Both the position numbers and the translations under genes were made by a program. Shown here piece by piece: positions 1 to 8,204 of a stretch of DNA of 64,000 bases (the stretch's first letter is position 1; every line of letters starts with the position of its first letter). The notes below the pieces were generated by a model. That model was given only the letters and a program-made list of their open reading frames with translations, was not told the DNA's origin and did not search any database. Origin of the DNA: Terriglobia bacterium (lineage in GTDB: Bacteria; Acidobacteriota; Terriglobia; Terriglobales; Acidobacteriaceae); NCBI GenBank assembly GCA_020073525.1, contig JAIQFA010000010.1, forward strand, positions 1-64,000. Direction: 5' to 3'.

Positions 1-32
1 CAGGGGGCAACGTGGAGGAGGCGGATGCAGCT

Positions 33-875
33 TTAACGCAGCCAGTCTTCCAGTTCGATCCCGCGCTCGGTCTTCTCGTCGCGATACTTCACGATCACCG
101 GCGTGTAGAGAGACAGGTCCCATTCCGCGCCCTTGCCCTTTTTTACCGCACGCGAGCCGGGCACGACCACTGCATTCTCCGGGACTTCCAGCGGCCGCTC
201 ACCTGATGCGCGGTAGACCTCACCGCGCACCAAATCGTAGAGCGGGGTGGATCGGGTAAGAATCGTTCCCGCTCCCAAGACCGCGTGGGCGCGAACCAGC
301 GTGCCTTCGTAGACTCCGCAATTGCCGCCGATCAGCACATCGTCTTCAATGACGACCGGGGCGGCATTGACGGGTTCGAGAACGCCTCCAATCTGCGCAG
401 CGGCGCTCACGTGCACGCGTTTGCCAATCTGCGCGCAAGAGCCGACCAGGGCATGCGAGTCGATCATCGAGCCTTCATCCACGTAAGCCCCGACGTTGAT
501 GAACATGGGAGGCATGCAGATGACCGACGGCGCGACGTAGGCTCCTTCGCGGATAGAAGAGCCACCCGGCACCAAGCGAATGCGGTCGGCGAGAGTGAGG
601 CGGCGGGCAGGGAAGGTGTCCTTGTCGACGAAGGAGAGCACGTCGCCGTCCGACATTTCTTTGAGCTCGCCAAGTCGGAAGCCGAGCAGGATGCCTTGCT
701 TGACCCAGGCATTGACGACCCAGCGGCCAGCGACTTTCTCAGCGGCGCGAATTTCGCCGCAAGTCAGGGCGGAACGAAAGTCGAGAAAGGTGCGACGGGC
801 TTCGGCATTGTCGAACTTCTCGTTCGTCGATAGGCGTTCAATCGACGACTGCAATGTGGATAGCGAATCTGACAT
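33..875 (-). CDS. dapD: 2,3,4,5-tetrahydropyridine-2,6-dicarboxylate N-succinyltransferase (DapD)
   Basis: Cytoplasmic enzyme that transfers succinyl from succinyl-CoA to tetrahydrodipicolinate, the entry into the succinylase branch of meso-DAP/lysine synthesis. The 280-residue length is close to the family norm of about 275. The central part shows the left-handed beta-helix hexapeptide pattern and the family signature around VDEGSMID, then VGSCAQIGKRVHVS and IGGVLEP, and a second block VLIGGNCGVYEGTLV. ATG start at 875. It is the last gene of the minus-strand lysine block and lies 134 bases after dapA, with a repeat-bearing gap between, so co-transcription is likely but not proven. Identification is confident. 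Confidence 0.95.
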   Translation of the reverse strand: MSDSLSTLQSSIERLSTNEKFDNAEARRTFLDFRSALTCGEIRAAEKVAGRWVVNAWVKQGILLGFRLGELKEMSDGDVLSFVDKDTFPARRLTLADRIRLVPGGSSIREGAYVAPSVICMPPMFINVGAYVDEGSMIDSHALVGSCAQIGKRVHVSAAAQIGGVLEPVNAAPVVIEDDVLIGGNCGVYEGTLVRAHAVLGAGTILTRSTPLYDLVRGEVYRASGERPLEVPENAVVVPGSRAVKKGKGAEWDLSLYTPVIVKYRDEKTERGIELEDWLR

Positions 876-899
876 AGGAAGTTGATGTAAAGCACTACC

Positions 900-1009
900 C
901 TCAAACCTGCGTTTTCCAACGCTGCCGACAAAACAGCAGGTCCTTCGCTTCGCTCAGGATGACAAGTTTCAGTTGGATTAAGCTAACAGCTAGAAGCTAG
1001 TAGCTGCTC
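900..1009. repeat. Intergenic repeat remnants between dapA and dapD
   Basis: The gap holds a stretch near 933-963 (cagcaggtccttcgcttcgc, then tcaggatgac) that resembles a common acidobacterial intergenic repeat by recollection. It is followed by short tandem gctag-type units at about 980-1000 (agctaacagctagaagctag). A similar gagagctgacagctgagagc run occurs at 15730-15765. No coding potential is seen. Confidence 0.4.
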
Positions 1010-2140
1010 TTACGCCACACACTTGCATTCGCTGCGGATCAGAACCCCGGGCATCTGATGAGTCGCTTCGCGTGCCTCGGGCAGATTGCCGTACGGCCCG
1101 TGCCAGCGCGAATGATTGGGGTCGTGTCCGGTAGGGCGTCCTTTGCCGGAACTGCACTGCCCACAGCTGGCGCGGTGCAGAATCGCCTTATGCGGGCCCG
1201 CGGCCCAATTTTCATAAACGTAGAATTCCGACGCTGGGGCTGGCGGAGCGGCAGACCGGGTAATCAACCCGGCGTCGGTTGCGATTTTCTGCAACTTTGA
1301 TCGCGTGTCGCGGCGCATCGGAAGCAGGGGCAGGCGGTAGACCTCCTCGACCTTGCCCATCATTGCCAGGACAGCCTTCACCGGCAGCGGACTCGATTCG
1401 ATGAAGTTGGCCTGCATCAGCGGAAGATATTTGCGATGGAGGGTACGTGCCGTGTGCCAGTCGTTGTTCAGGGCGGCGCGCGTCATCTCCGCCATTTCGC
1501 GCGGAATTTCGTTGGACGCTACCGAGATGACGCCCACACCGCCGAGCGCGATCACCGGCAAAGTGACGGCGTCGTCGCCGGAGAGCACCACGAAACTTTC
1601 GGGCACCAAGTTCAGCACCTCTGCGATTTGCGTCATGTTGCCGCTGGCTTCCTTCACTCCAGCGATATTCGGGACCTCGGTCAGCCGCGCCAAGGTTGCG
1701 GGTTCAAGATTGGCCGAGGTGCGCCCCGGCACGTTGTAGAGGATCACGGGCTTGTCAACCGCTTCGGCGATCGCACGGAAGTGCCGATATTGGCCTTCCT
1801 GCGTCGGCTTGTTGTAGTACGGCGATGCGGTCAGGATGGCGTTGACGCCGGGGCGCGCTGCCACTTCTTTCGCTTTGGCGACTGCCTCCTGCGTCGAGTT
1901 GGAAGTCGCGCCGGCTACGATCGGTACGCGTCCGGCGACGACTTCGATGGTCACGTCGATGACGCGCAGCCACTCATCGTGGGTGAGCGTGGGCGTTTCT
2001 CCCGTGGTGCCGCAGGGAACCAGGAAGTCGATGCCTGACTCCACCTGCCAGGCAACCAGATTGCGCAGTGCATTTTCGTCGACCGCGCCGTCCTGGGAGA
2101 ACGGAGTGACGAGAGCGGTGCCACATCCTCGTAGTTGCAT
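1010..2140 (-). CDS. dapA: 4-hydroxy-tetrahydrodipicolinate synthase (DapA) with an extra C-terminal Cys/His domain
   Basis: Condenses pyruvate with aspartate semialdehyde in meso-DAP/lysine synthesis. From ATG 2140 the protein has 376 residues. The TIM-barrel core occupies 1-293, with the CGTTGE motif at 43-48, Tyr135 in LYNVPGR and the Schiff-base Lys163 in GVKEASG. Usual DapA proteins end near residue 295, but this one continues through a Pro/Ala linker (about 295-305) into a 70-residue module starting FYVYENW. The module has H322xxxC326xxC329, then WHGPY and a terminal C372xC374. It resembles small stand-alone Cys/His proteins of unknown function. An upstream GTG extension to 2263 was rejected because it would translate an intergenic repeat. 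The core is certain; the role of the tail is unknown. Confidence 0.93.
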   Translation of the reverse strand: MQLRGCGTALVTPFSQDGAVDENALRNLVAWQVESGIDFLVPCGTTGETPTLTHDEWLRVIDVTIEVVAGRVPIVAGATSNSTQEAVAKAKEVAARPGVNAILTASPYYNKPTQEGQYRHFRAIAEAVDKPVILYNVPGRTSANLEPATLARLTEVPNIAGVKEASGNMTQIAEVLNLVPESFVVLSGDDAVTLPVIALGGVGVISVASNEIPREMAEMTRAALNNDWHTARTLHRKYLPLMQANFIESSPLPVKAVLAMMGKVEEVYRLPLLPMRRDTRSKLQKIATDAGLITRSAAPPAPASEFYVYENWAAGPHKAILHRASCGQCSSGKGRPTGHDPNHSRWHGPYGNLPEAREATHQMPGVLIRSECKCVA

Positions 2141-2202
2141 GGCTAAAGCATAACTCTTCTCGCACACGCTTGCATGAGCAGGGTTTGTTGGTGTGGATGT
2201 TG

Positions 2203-2250
2203 GTGTGGAGACGGGCGCCTCGCCCGTCCAGCCGAGCGAAGCTCGGCAGT
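2203..2250. repeat. Palindromic intergenic repeat (gacgggcg family)
   Basis: Two adjacent hairpins, gacgggcgcctcgcccgtc and gccgagcgaagctcggc. The same two-hairpin unit, with minor changes, recurs at 15604-15650. It lies between dapB and dapA and supports the downstream ATG for dapA. Confidence 0.7.
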
Positions 2251-2281
2251 TATCGGTGGCCAAAGCAGCTCTGGACTTTCG

Positions 2282-2962
2282 CTACAGCTCGCGCCAGACC
2301 TCGCGGAACTCGTAGAACCCTGTTTTCCCCGCTAGCCACTCGGAGGCGCGGACGGCGCCCTCCGCAAACCCCTGTCGCGACTTGGCATCGTGGCAGAGAT
2401 AGATTCGGTCGGCAGATGAATTGAAGACCAACTCGTGCATGCCAACCGCGTCACCTTCGCGAAAGGAGACGATCTCAACTTCCTGGCCGCCAGACTCGCG
2501 CACAATCTTCTGGATGGTGATGGCAGTGCCCGAAGGCGCGTCCTTCTTGTGCTCATGGTGACGCTCAAAGATCTGCCCCGAGTAGTCGAACTTGAGCGCA
2601 GCGCCCGCCGTCGCGGCAATTTCGAAGAACAGGTTTACGCCGATGGAGAAATTTGATCCGTAGAGAAATCCCGTTTGTGCGGAAAGCACCATTTCGCGCA
2701 AGCGCGGCACCTGGTCGTACCAGCCGGTGGTTCCGACCACGATGTGTTTCTTCGCGCGGATGCAGGCCTCGGCATTAGCCACGGCCGCCGTCGGTGTGGT
2801 GAAGTCGATTACTACATCTGCAGTAGCGAGCCCATCCGGCGTCAGAGCGCTCGATCCAGCGTTCTCGGCGGCGGAAAGAACGCGCACATGATGCCGCCGC
2901 GCCCGCGCCACTTCCGCAACTAGATACCCTGTCTTCCCTCGGCCGAGAATTAGAAGATTCAT
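2282..2962 (-). CDS. dapB: 4-hydroxy-tetrahydrodipicolinate reductase (DapB)
   Basis: NAD(P)H-dependent reduction step after DapA. The 226-residue protein begins with a shortened nucleotide-binding segment (MNLLILGRGKTG) and has VVIDFTTP and VVGTTGW in the Rossmann part. It also has the substrate signature ERHHEHKKDAPSGTA, equivalent to the family His-His-x-x-Lys-x-Asp-x-Pro-Ser-Gly-Thr motif. It is about 40 residues shorter than the classical enterobacterial enzyme, mostly from a compact N-terminal half. All visible catalytic residues are kept. It lies 141 bases upstream of dapA in the same direction. Confidence 0.93.
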   Translation of the reverse strand: MNLLILGRGKTGYLVAEVARARRHHVRVLSAAENAGSSALTPDGLATADVVIDFTTPTAAVANAEACIRAKKHIVVGTTGWYDQVPRLREMVLSAQTGFLYGSNFSIGVNLFFEIAATAGAALKFDYSGQIFERHHEHKKDAPSGTAITIQKIVRESGGQEVEIVSFREGDAVGMHELVFNSSADRIYLCHDAKSRQGFAEGAVRASEWLAGKTGFYEFREVWREL

Positions 2963-2980
2963 GCTAAAACCTTAAGGGCA

Positions 2981-3059
2981 ACCACAGGGGGCACAGAGGA
3001 GCACAGGGGAAGGCGAACGGACCATGGTTTCCCCTGTGATCCTCTGTTTCCCCTGTGGT
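2981..3059. repeat. Long imperfect inverted repeat (about 30-bp arms)
   Basis: The left arm 2981-3010 (begins accacagggggcacagagga) and right arm 3030-3059 (ends tttcccctgtggt) are near-perfect reverse complements with about four mismatches and a 19-base loop. It fills the gap between lysC and dapB, so it would form a large hairpin in the lysC-dapB transcript. The architecture matches the elements at 49474-49550 and 63485-63559. Confidence 0.75.
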
Positions 3060-3088
3060 GGATGTTCTTTGCATGGTCAGGCAATTCC

Positions 3089-4462
3089 TCATGCAAATAC
3101 TTCCGGATCAGCTTCGGCGAAAAATGCGTGATGTAAGCGTCGGACTACTTCCGCCGCGTCGTCTTCTTCAATCACGAAGGTAAGATTAATTTCGGACGCA
3201 CCCTGCGAGATCATGCGAATCTTCACGTCCTCTAAGATGCCGAAGACTTTGGCGGCGATTCCGGGAGTTTCGCGCAGATTCTCGCCCACCAGACAGACGA
3301 TCGCCTTCCGCCCCTCGTACTTCACATCCGCCAGTTTCGCCAGGTCGGCGGCCAGTGCCGGGATGGCTTCGTTAGTCTCGGCCGTCACCGAGACGCTGAC
3401 CTCGGATGTCGAAACCACGTCCACCGCGACTTCGTGCTTATCGAAGGCCTCAAAGATGGACTTCAAGTATCCGCGCACCAGCAGACGGCGCGGCGCGGCG
3501 ACTTCTACGAGCGTGATTTTTTTCTTGAGCGCGATGGCTTTGAAAATATTCGTGCAGCGCGGCGCGCGGGCCGTGACTTTCGTCCCTTCGCAGGTTGGGT
3601 TCAGCGAGTTGAGAACGTAAACCGGAATGTTCTGCTGGATCGCGGGCAGCACGGTTGCAGGATGCAGAACCTTGGCGCCGAAGTAGGCCAGTTCTGCAGC
3701 TTCGTCAAAGCTGATGACCTTGATGCGGCGCGCCTCCGGGCAAAGGCGCGGGTCGGTGGTCATCATGCCGTCGACGTCAGTCCAGATTTCGATGCGCTCA
3801 GCATTGAGGCCGGCGCCAAAAATCGCCGCCGAAAAATCCGAGCCGCCGCGGCCGATGGTAGTGGTGATGCCGGCTCGATTCGAACCAATGAACCCGCCCA
3901 TTACCGGAACCTTAAGGGCGTCGATCAGGGGCTGGACTTTTTTCCGCAGGCGCTCGTTGGTTTCTTCGAATTGAGGAACCGCGCGGGTATAGGCGCTGTC
4001 CGTGAGCAGACACTGGCGCGAATCGATGTGCGCACCGGGCAATCCGCGGGCGACGAAAGCGGCGGCGACGATCTTGCTCGAAAGCACCTCGCCGAACGAG
4101 GCAACGTAGTCGTAGGTGCGCGGAGTGATTTCTCCCACCGCCCCGATGCCACGCAACAATTCATCCAGATCTTCGAAGTCGGCGCCCAGATCGCCGTGAA
4201 ATTCAGTGAACAGGGCCGTGCCGAGCAGTTCTCCGGCAGTGTCGTAGTGGCGCTCACGCAAGGCGCGCGCCATCTTGAGGGCCGCCTTGCGATCGCCGCC
4301 TCCGGCCGCCTTTCCCATGGCAAGCAGGGAATCGGTGACCTTGGCCATGGCACTGACCACCACCACCGGACGGTCCGCCAACCGGCCTTGGACGATGTGC
4401 GCCACTCGGTCAATCGCTTTTGCGTCTTGTACGGAGGTCCCGCCGAACTTCATGACAATCAT
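3089..4462 (-). CDS. lysC: Aspartate kinase
   Basis: Phosphorylates L-aspartate, the first step of the aspartate family. The 457-residue protein begins MIVMKFGGTSV. It shows the kinase core with GRGGSDFSA and WTDVDGMMTTDPR in the first 260 residues, then two ACT regulatory domains (about 310-457), as expected for a feedback-regulated monofunctional aspartokinase. ATG 4462 is chosen because ctcctt at 4474-4479 (AAGGAG on the coding strand) lies 11 bases upstream; ATG 4453 is an alternative. A longer frame to 4531 would run into the repeat at 4503-4560. It sits between asd and dapB in one minus-strand block. No lysine riboswitch was recognised in its leader. Confidence 0.95.
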   Translation of the reverse strand: MIVMKFGGTSVQDAKAIDRVAHIVQGRLADRPVVVVSAMAKVTDSLLAMGKAAGGGDRKAALKMARALRERHYDTAGELLGTALFTEFHGDLGADFEDLDELLRGIGAVGEITPRTYDYVASFGEVLSSKIVAAAFVARGLPGAHIDSRQCLLTDSAYTRAVPQFEETNERLRKKVQPLIDALKVPVMGGFIGSNRAGITTTIGRGGSDFSAAIFGAGLNAERIEIWTDVDGMMTTDPRLCPEARRIKVISFDEAAELAYFGAKVLHPATVLPAIQQNIPVYVLNSLNPTCEGTKVTARAPRCTNIFKAIALKKKITLVEVAAPRRLLVRGYLKSIFEAFDKHEVAVDVVSTSEVSVSVTAETNEAIPALAADLAKLADVKYEGRKAIVCLVGENLRETPGIAAKVFGILEDVKIRMISQGASEINLTFVIEEDDAAEVVRRLHHAFFAEADPEVFA

Positions 4463-4502
4463 GGGCGGGGGGGCTCCTTGCGGCTCGCAGACCCGGTTTC
4501 CC

Positions 4503-4560
4503 GTAGAGACGCGGCTTGCCGCGTCTCCCACGACGAAGACCGGGCAAGCCCCGTCTCTAC
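4503..4560. repeat. Palindromic intergenic repeat (gtagagacgcgg family), copy 1
   Basis: Begins gtagagacgcggcttgccgc and continues gtctc (a hairpin). It ends with the related gggcaagccccgtctctac. The same pair of units recurs at 6879-6957. It lies between asd and lysC. Confidence 0.75.
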
Positions 4561-4598
4561 ACTGGAACCGAGACCTGCCTCTGCGGTGGATTTCCCTA

Positions 4599-5651
4599 TC
4601 ACCCTAGATACCCCTTCGCCTTGAGCAGTTCGGCATTCAGCAGAGCAGCTCCAGCCGCACCACGAATGGTGTTGTGCGATAGAACCGTAAACTTCCAGTC
4701 GAGGACATTGCATTTGCGCAAGCGGCCGACCGCCGTGGTCATGCCGGCGCCCAAGTCGCAATCGAAACGAGGCTGGGGACGGTCCGGGGCAGTCATGTAC
4801 ACCACCGGTTGCTCGGGCGCGCTTGGTAAACGCAGTCGCTGCGGTTCGTCGCGAAAATCGTTCCAAGCGGCGATGATTTCCTCGGCTGTGGCCTTTTTCT
4901 TCAGCTTGATAGCGATCGACTCGGTATGGCCATCTTCGACTGCGACACGATTGCATTGCGCGCTCATGGCAAACGGCGCCGGGTCGATGCGCGCGCCATT
5001 CAGCGTTCCCAGCAACTTTTGGGTCTCCTCTTCCATCTTTTCTTCTTCGTTCGCGATGTAGGGAATCACGTTGCCCAGGATGTCGAGTGAAGCTACGCCG
5101 GGATATCCTGCGCCGCTCACCGCCTGCATGGTGACCGCCATGACGGTCTCCAGCGTGAACGCACGATGCAACGGAGCGAGCGCCAGCACCAGTCCGATCG
5201 CGGAGCAGTTCGGATTGGTGACAACATATCCTCCCGATTTGCTGCGCCAGGATTGTTTTTCGATCAGACGAATGTGGTCGCCATTGACCTCGGGAATCAC
5301 CAGCGGGACGTCGGACTGCATGCGCAGGGCGCTGGAGTTGGAAACAACGGCGCAGCCGGCGTCGGCAAATTGAGGCTCCAGTTCGCGGGCGATGCCGGAA
5401 TCGAGGGCTGCAAAAACAATTCTTGGCGCGCCTTCGGACTTGGCCGGAGCAACTTTCATGCTGGCGACGTTCGCGGGGATCGCGGTTTTCAAACGCCAGC
5501 GCGCAGCTTCGGCATAAGGTCGCCCTTCCGAACGGTCGGAAGCGGCCAGCCATGCGACTTCAAACCACGGATGACGCTCCAGCATCTGGATAAATCGCTG
5601 GCCGACGATGCCCGTGGCACCGAGGATTCCTACAGGAAGCTTGTTCGACAT
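4599..5651 (-). CDS. asd: Aspartate-semialdehyde dehydrogenase
   Basis: Reduces aspartyl phosphate to aspartate semialdehyde, linking LysC to DapA. The 350-residue protein has the NADP-binding GILGATGIVGQRF at 8-20, the catalytic Cys149 in NPNCSAIG, and ILGNVIPYIANEEEKM plus NRVAVEDGHTES typical of the archaeal/fungal-type branch. ATG 5651 is preferred over a TTG four codons upstream. It is the first gene of the minus-strand lysine block and is divergent from galT, so the block promoter should be in 5652-5817. Confidence 0.95.
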   Translation of the reverse strand: MSNKLPVGILGATGIVGQRFIQMLERHPWFEVAWLAASDRSEGRPYAEAARWRLKTAIPANVASMKVAPAKSEGAPRIVFAALDSGIARELEPQFADAGCAVVSNSSALRMQSDVPLVIPEVNGDHIRLIEKQSWRSKSGGYVVTNPNCSAIGLVLALAPLHRAFTLETVMAVTMQAVSGAGYPGVASLDILGNVIPYIANEEEKMEEETQKLLGTLNGARIDPAPFAMSAQCNRVAVEDGHTESIAIKLKKKATAEEIIAAWNDFRDEPQRLRLPSAPEQPVVYMTAPDRPQPRFDCDLGAGMTTAVGRLRKCNVLDWKFTVLSHNTIRGAAGAALLNAELLKAKGYLG

Positions 5652-5817
5652 AATGAATTTCAATTTTATACTAGCGATTTTTCTTAGGAGATGCCGCCGC
5701 TGATTCGCGGGCGAATTCGACGCACGTGACCGCTTCTTGCGGACGAGACGCTGGCATACGGCCCTCGGTGCCTGTTCGAGTCTCGATGGCTAATGTACGC
5801 TGTGTCTAGGAGCAACT

Positions 5818-6852
5818 ATGTCAGAGCTACGCCAGAATTTTTCTACCAAGGAGTGGGTTGTGATCGCTACCGATCGAGCCCGCCGTCCGGAAGAAATGGT
5901 GCGCCACCGTGAGCGGAAGCCGTTGGCATCGTTTGTCGCCAATTGTCCTTTTTGCCCGGGAAACGAGAAGCTGACTCCACCGGAAGTTCTGCGGGTGCCC
6001 GCATCCATGGACGTGCCCTGGCATGCGCGAGTGATACCGAACAAGTTTGCGGCCCTTTCCCGCGACGCGCAGCCGACGCGCACGGTGCACCGTACGCGCC
6101 GGGCGATCAACGGCTTCGGGGTTCACGATGTCATCATTGAGACGCCCGATCACTCGCAGGTTCTGGCCCTGATGCCCGATTCCTATGTGGCGGAAATTCT
6201 CCGCATCTACAAGATTCGCTACGATGAACTCAGCCTCGACCCGCGTATCGCTCACGTTACGATCTTCAAGAATCATGGGATCGACGCCGGCACCAGCCTG
6301 GAACACCCGCACTCCCAGATGATTGCGACTCCCGTGATTTCGCTGCAGGTGCGGGAGCGCTTTCAACACGCCCTGCGGCACTACGACGACTTTGGCGAGT
6401 GCATGTTCTGCCAGATGATCGAAGAAGAATTAGAAGAACAGACCCGCATCGTCATGGCTTCCGAGCACTTTGTCGCGCTCGAGCCGTATGCCTCGCCGGC
6501 TCCGTTCTCTACCCATATTTATCCGCGGCGGCACATGGCCAGTTTCGGAGATGTGGGCGGCGCGGAGATGAGCGATCTGGCGCGCGTGCTGCGCTCGACG
6601 CTGGCCAGGCTCTATCACGGACTGGCGGATCCGGATTTCAACTTCACGATCCGAAGCGCTCCCGCCGAGAGCGTCGGCGTCAAACACTTTCACTGGTATC
6701 TGAGCGTGATCCCCCGGCTCACACGAGTGGCCGGATTTGAACTGGGCTCGGGAATGTTTATCAACACGGTTCTGCCGGAAGCAGCGGCCGAGTTTCTTCG
6801 CAAAGTCGATGTCGAAACAGTGAAGGACGCGGTTTCGGCGGCCACGTTGTAG
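5818..6852 (+). CDS. galT: Galactose-1-phosphate uridylyltransferase (GalT-like)
   Basis: Leloir-pathway enzyme exchanging UMP between UDP-glucose and galactose-1-phosphate. The 344-residue protein is a HIT-superfamily nucleotidyltransferase. It has a Zn-type pair C43xxC46 (CPFC), the HPHSQ signature at 163-167 with His165 as the predicted nucleophile, a second CMFC pair, and a C-terminal KHFHWYLSVIPRL block as in GalT. A tctaggagc Shine-Dalgarno precedes ATG 5818. It is a single gene, divergent from asd, with no other galactose genes in view. Related acidobacterial enzymes may act on other sugar-1-phosphates. Confidence 0.88.
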   Translation: MSELRQNFSTKEWVVIATDRARRPEEMVRHRERKPLASFVANCPFCPGNEKLTPPEVLRVPASMDVPWHARVIPNKFAALSRDAQPTRTVHRTRRAINGFGVHDVIIETPDHSQVLALMPDSYVAEILRIYKIRYDELSLDPRIAHVTIFKNHGIDAGTSLEHPHSQMIATPVISLQVRERFQHALRHYDDFGECMFCQMIEEELEEQTRIVMASEHFVALEPYASPAPFSTHIYPRRHMASFGDVGGAEMSDLARVLRSTLARLYHGLADPDFNFTIRSAPAESVGVKHFHWYLSVIPRLTRVAGFELGSGMFINTVLPEAAAEFLRKVDVETVKDAVSAATL

Positions 6853-6878
6853 AAGTTCTGGAGTCCTGCCCATTTCCC

Positions 6879-6957
6879 GTAGAGACGCGGCTTGGCGCGT
6901 CTCTTTCCGCGGCGTGTGACAGGTCGCAACGTGAGACGGGGCAAGCCCCGTCTCTAC
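6879..6957. repeat. Palindromic intergenic repeat (gtagagacgcgg family), copy 2
   Basis: gtagagacgcggcttggcgc (continuing gtctc) and the mate gagacggggcaagccccgtc (continuing tctac), separated by about 29 bases. Same arrangement as 4503-4560. It sits between the convergent galT and permease genes, where its hairpins could also end transcription. Confidence 0.75.
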
Positions 6958-6966
6958 AGAAGTTTT

Positions 6967-8079
6967 CTAGCTTCTCCCGCGTCCCAGTTCTGGCGGGAAC
7001 GAGTACTCGTTGAGCGGTCCGAACTTGCGCTTTTCGGCGTAGATTCGCCACCGGCGCCACACGATGCGCAAGCTGGCCATCACCGGGATGGAGAGGTAGA
7101 CGCCGAGAATTCCGGCGATTTCGCCGCCCGCGAGAATGCCGAACAAAGCCCCCAGCGGGTGCAGTTCTACGCTGCCTCCCATGACGCGGGGAGAGATTAC
7201 GTAATCCTGCACCATCCGCCAAAGAACCAAAAACAGCAGCAGGAACGCCCAGTGCTGGTATCCGGCAAGAATGGCGACCACCATCATGGCGGCACCTGCC
7301 ATCAGCGGCCCGGCTACGGGGACGAACTCCATCGCGCCTCCCGCGGTGCCGAGCATGAGCGCATAGGGAACGCGCATCGCTCCCAAAACCGAGGCGTAGA
7401 CCACGAAGGAGAACGCTGCCAGGGTGAGTTGCGCGCGAATGAATTGGGCGAGCATCTGGTTCAGATCCTGAAGCACATCCTGTAGAAACTCACGCTGCGA
7501 GCGCGACTGCACCAGCGAAACCAGCACTTCATGGAAGCTGCCACCGTCGCGCAAAAAGAAAATCGCAAGGATCGGCACCAGAAACAGCACCCACACTTCC
7601 TGCGCCGCTTCGGCAACGCGAATGCCGATGCGTTGTGCCAGTTGGGACAGGTCTCCCCACCGGCTCGTCAAGAAGCTCTGAATCCGCGTCTGCGTGGTAT
7701 CGCTCCATCCATGCTGGGTTCCGATTCGTTCGGCAAGTTGGTGGATCTGGCCGGAGAGTTGGCCGGAACTGGCCTTATCCATAAGTCCGGGCAGCGATTC
7801 CTCCAAGCGGGAACTCTGGCGGGCAATTCTCGGTCCGACGAGAAAACCGAACACACTCAAGGCCACGAGCAGCAGGAGGTAAATAATAGTGATTGCCCAG
7901 GCGCGGCTGCGGACCAGTTTCTCCAGGCGCGCTACGGCGGGATTGATGAGGTAAGCAAAAAAAATGGCGAAAAGGAAGAGAATCAGGGTGCGCCGCGCCG
8001 CATAAAGAAAACCCAGTCCCACGGCGAACAGCAATGCCGTGACCAGAATGCGCGAGGTACGTGAATCAAGAATCGTCAA
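6967..8079 (-). CDS. AI-2E family transporter (PerM/UPF0118 type permease)
   Basis: Integral inner-membrane protein of 370 residues. Two hydrophobic segments near the N terminus (about 10-70) are followed by an amphipathic region, and a cluster of membrane segments lies in 150-340. The family-like stretches include FLVPILAIFFLRDGG, the central RAQLTLAAFSFVVYASVLGA and the late GAMEFVPVAGPLMAG. The family includes AI-2 exporters and Na+/H+ antiporter-like members, so the substrate cannot be set. It stands alone, convergent with galT across a repeat. Confidence 0.85.
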   Translation of the reverse strand: MTILDSRTSRILVTALLFAVGLGFLYAARRTLILFLFAIFFAYLINPAVARLEKLVRSRAWAITIIYLLLLVALSVFGFLVGPRIARQSSRLEESLPGLMDKASSGQLSGQIHQLAERIGTQHGWSDTTQTRIQSFLTSRWGDLSQLAQRIGIRVAEAAQEVWVLFLVPILAIFFLRDGGSFHEVLVSLVQSRSQREFLQDVLQDLNQMLAQFIRAQLTLAAFSFVVYASVLGAMRVPYALMLGTAGGAMEFVPVAGPLMAGAAMMVVAILAGYQHWAFLLLFLVLWRMVQDYVISPRVMGGSVELHPLGALFGILAGGEIAGILGVYLSIPVMASLRIVWRRWRIYAEKRKFGPLNEYSFPPELGRGRS

Positions 8080-8204
8080 GGTTTGTCCGAGCCGCCCCGC
8101 TCCTGCAATCTTGTTAGACGCCTCTATGGTAGCGCTCGAAAGCGAGTGCGATCCAATTCCGAAAGGGGCTGACCCTCAGCCGGCGGATGTCGTGCTGCTC
8201 ATGG

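Noticed and set aside
2141-2263. N-terminal extension of DapA to GTG 2263
   Set aside because: It would translate the palindromic repeat at 2203-2250 and has no ribosome site.
4463-4598. Lysine riboswitch before lysC
   Set aside because: The short gap holds a palindromic repeat, not the multi-stem lysine aptamer.
3434-4624. Long plus-strand frame opposite lysC/asd
   Set aside because: Codon pattern follows the real minus-strand genes; no motif is visible.
4459-5553. Long minus-strand frame across asd
   Set aside because: It overlaps asd in another frame and shows Arg/Ser-rich nonsense typical of GC-rich shadows.
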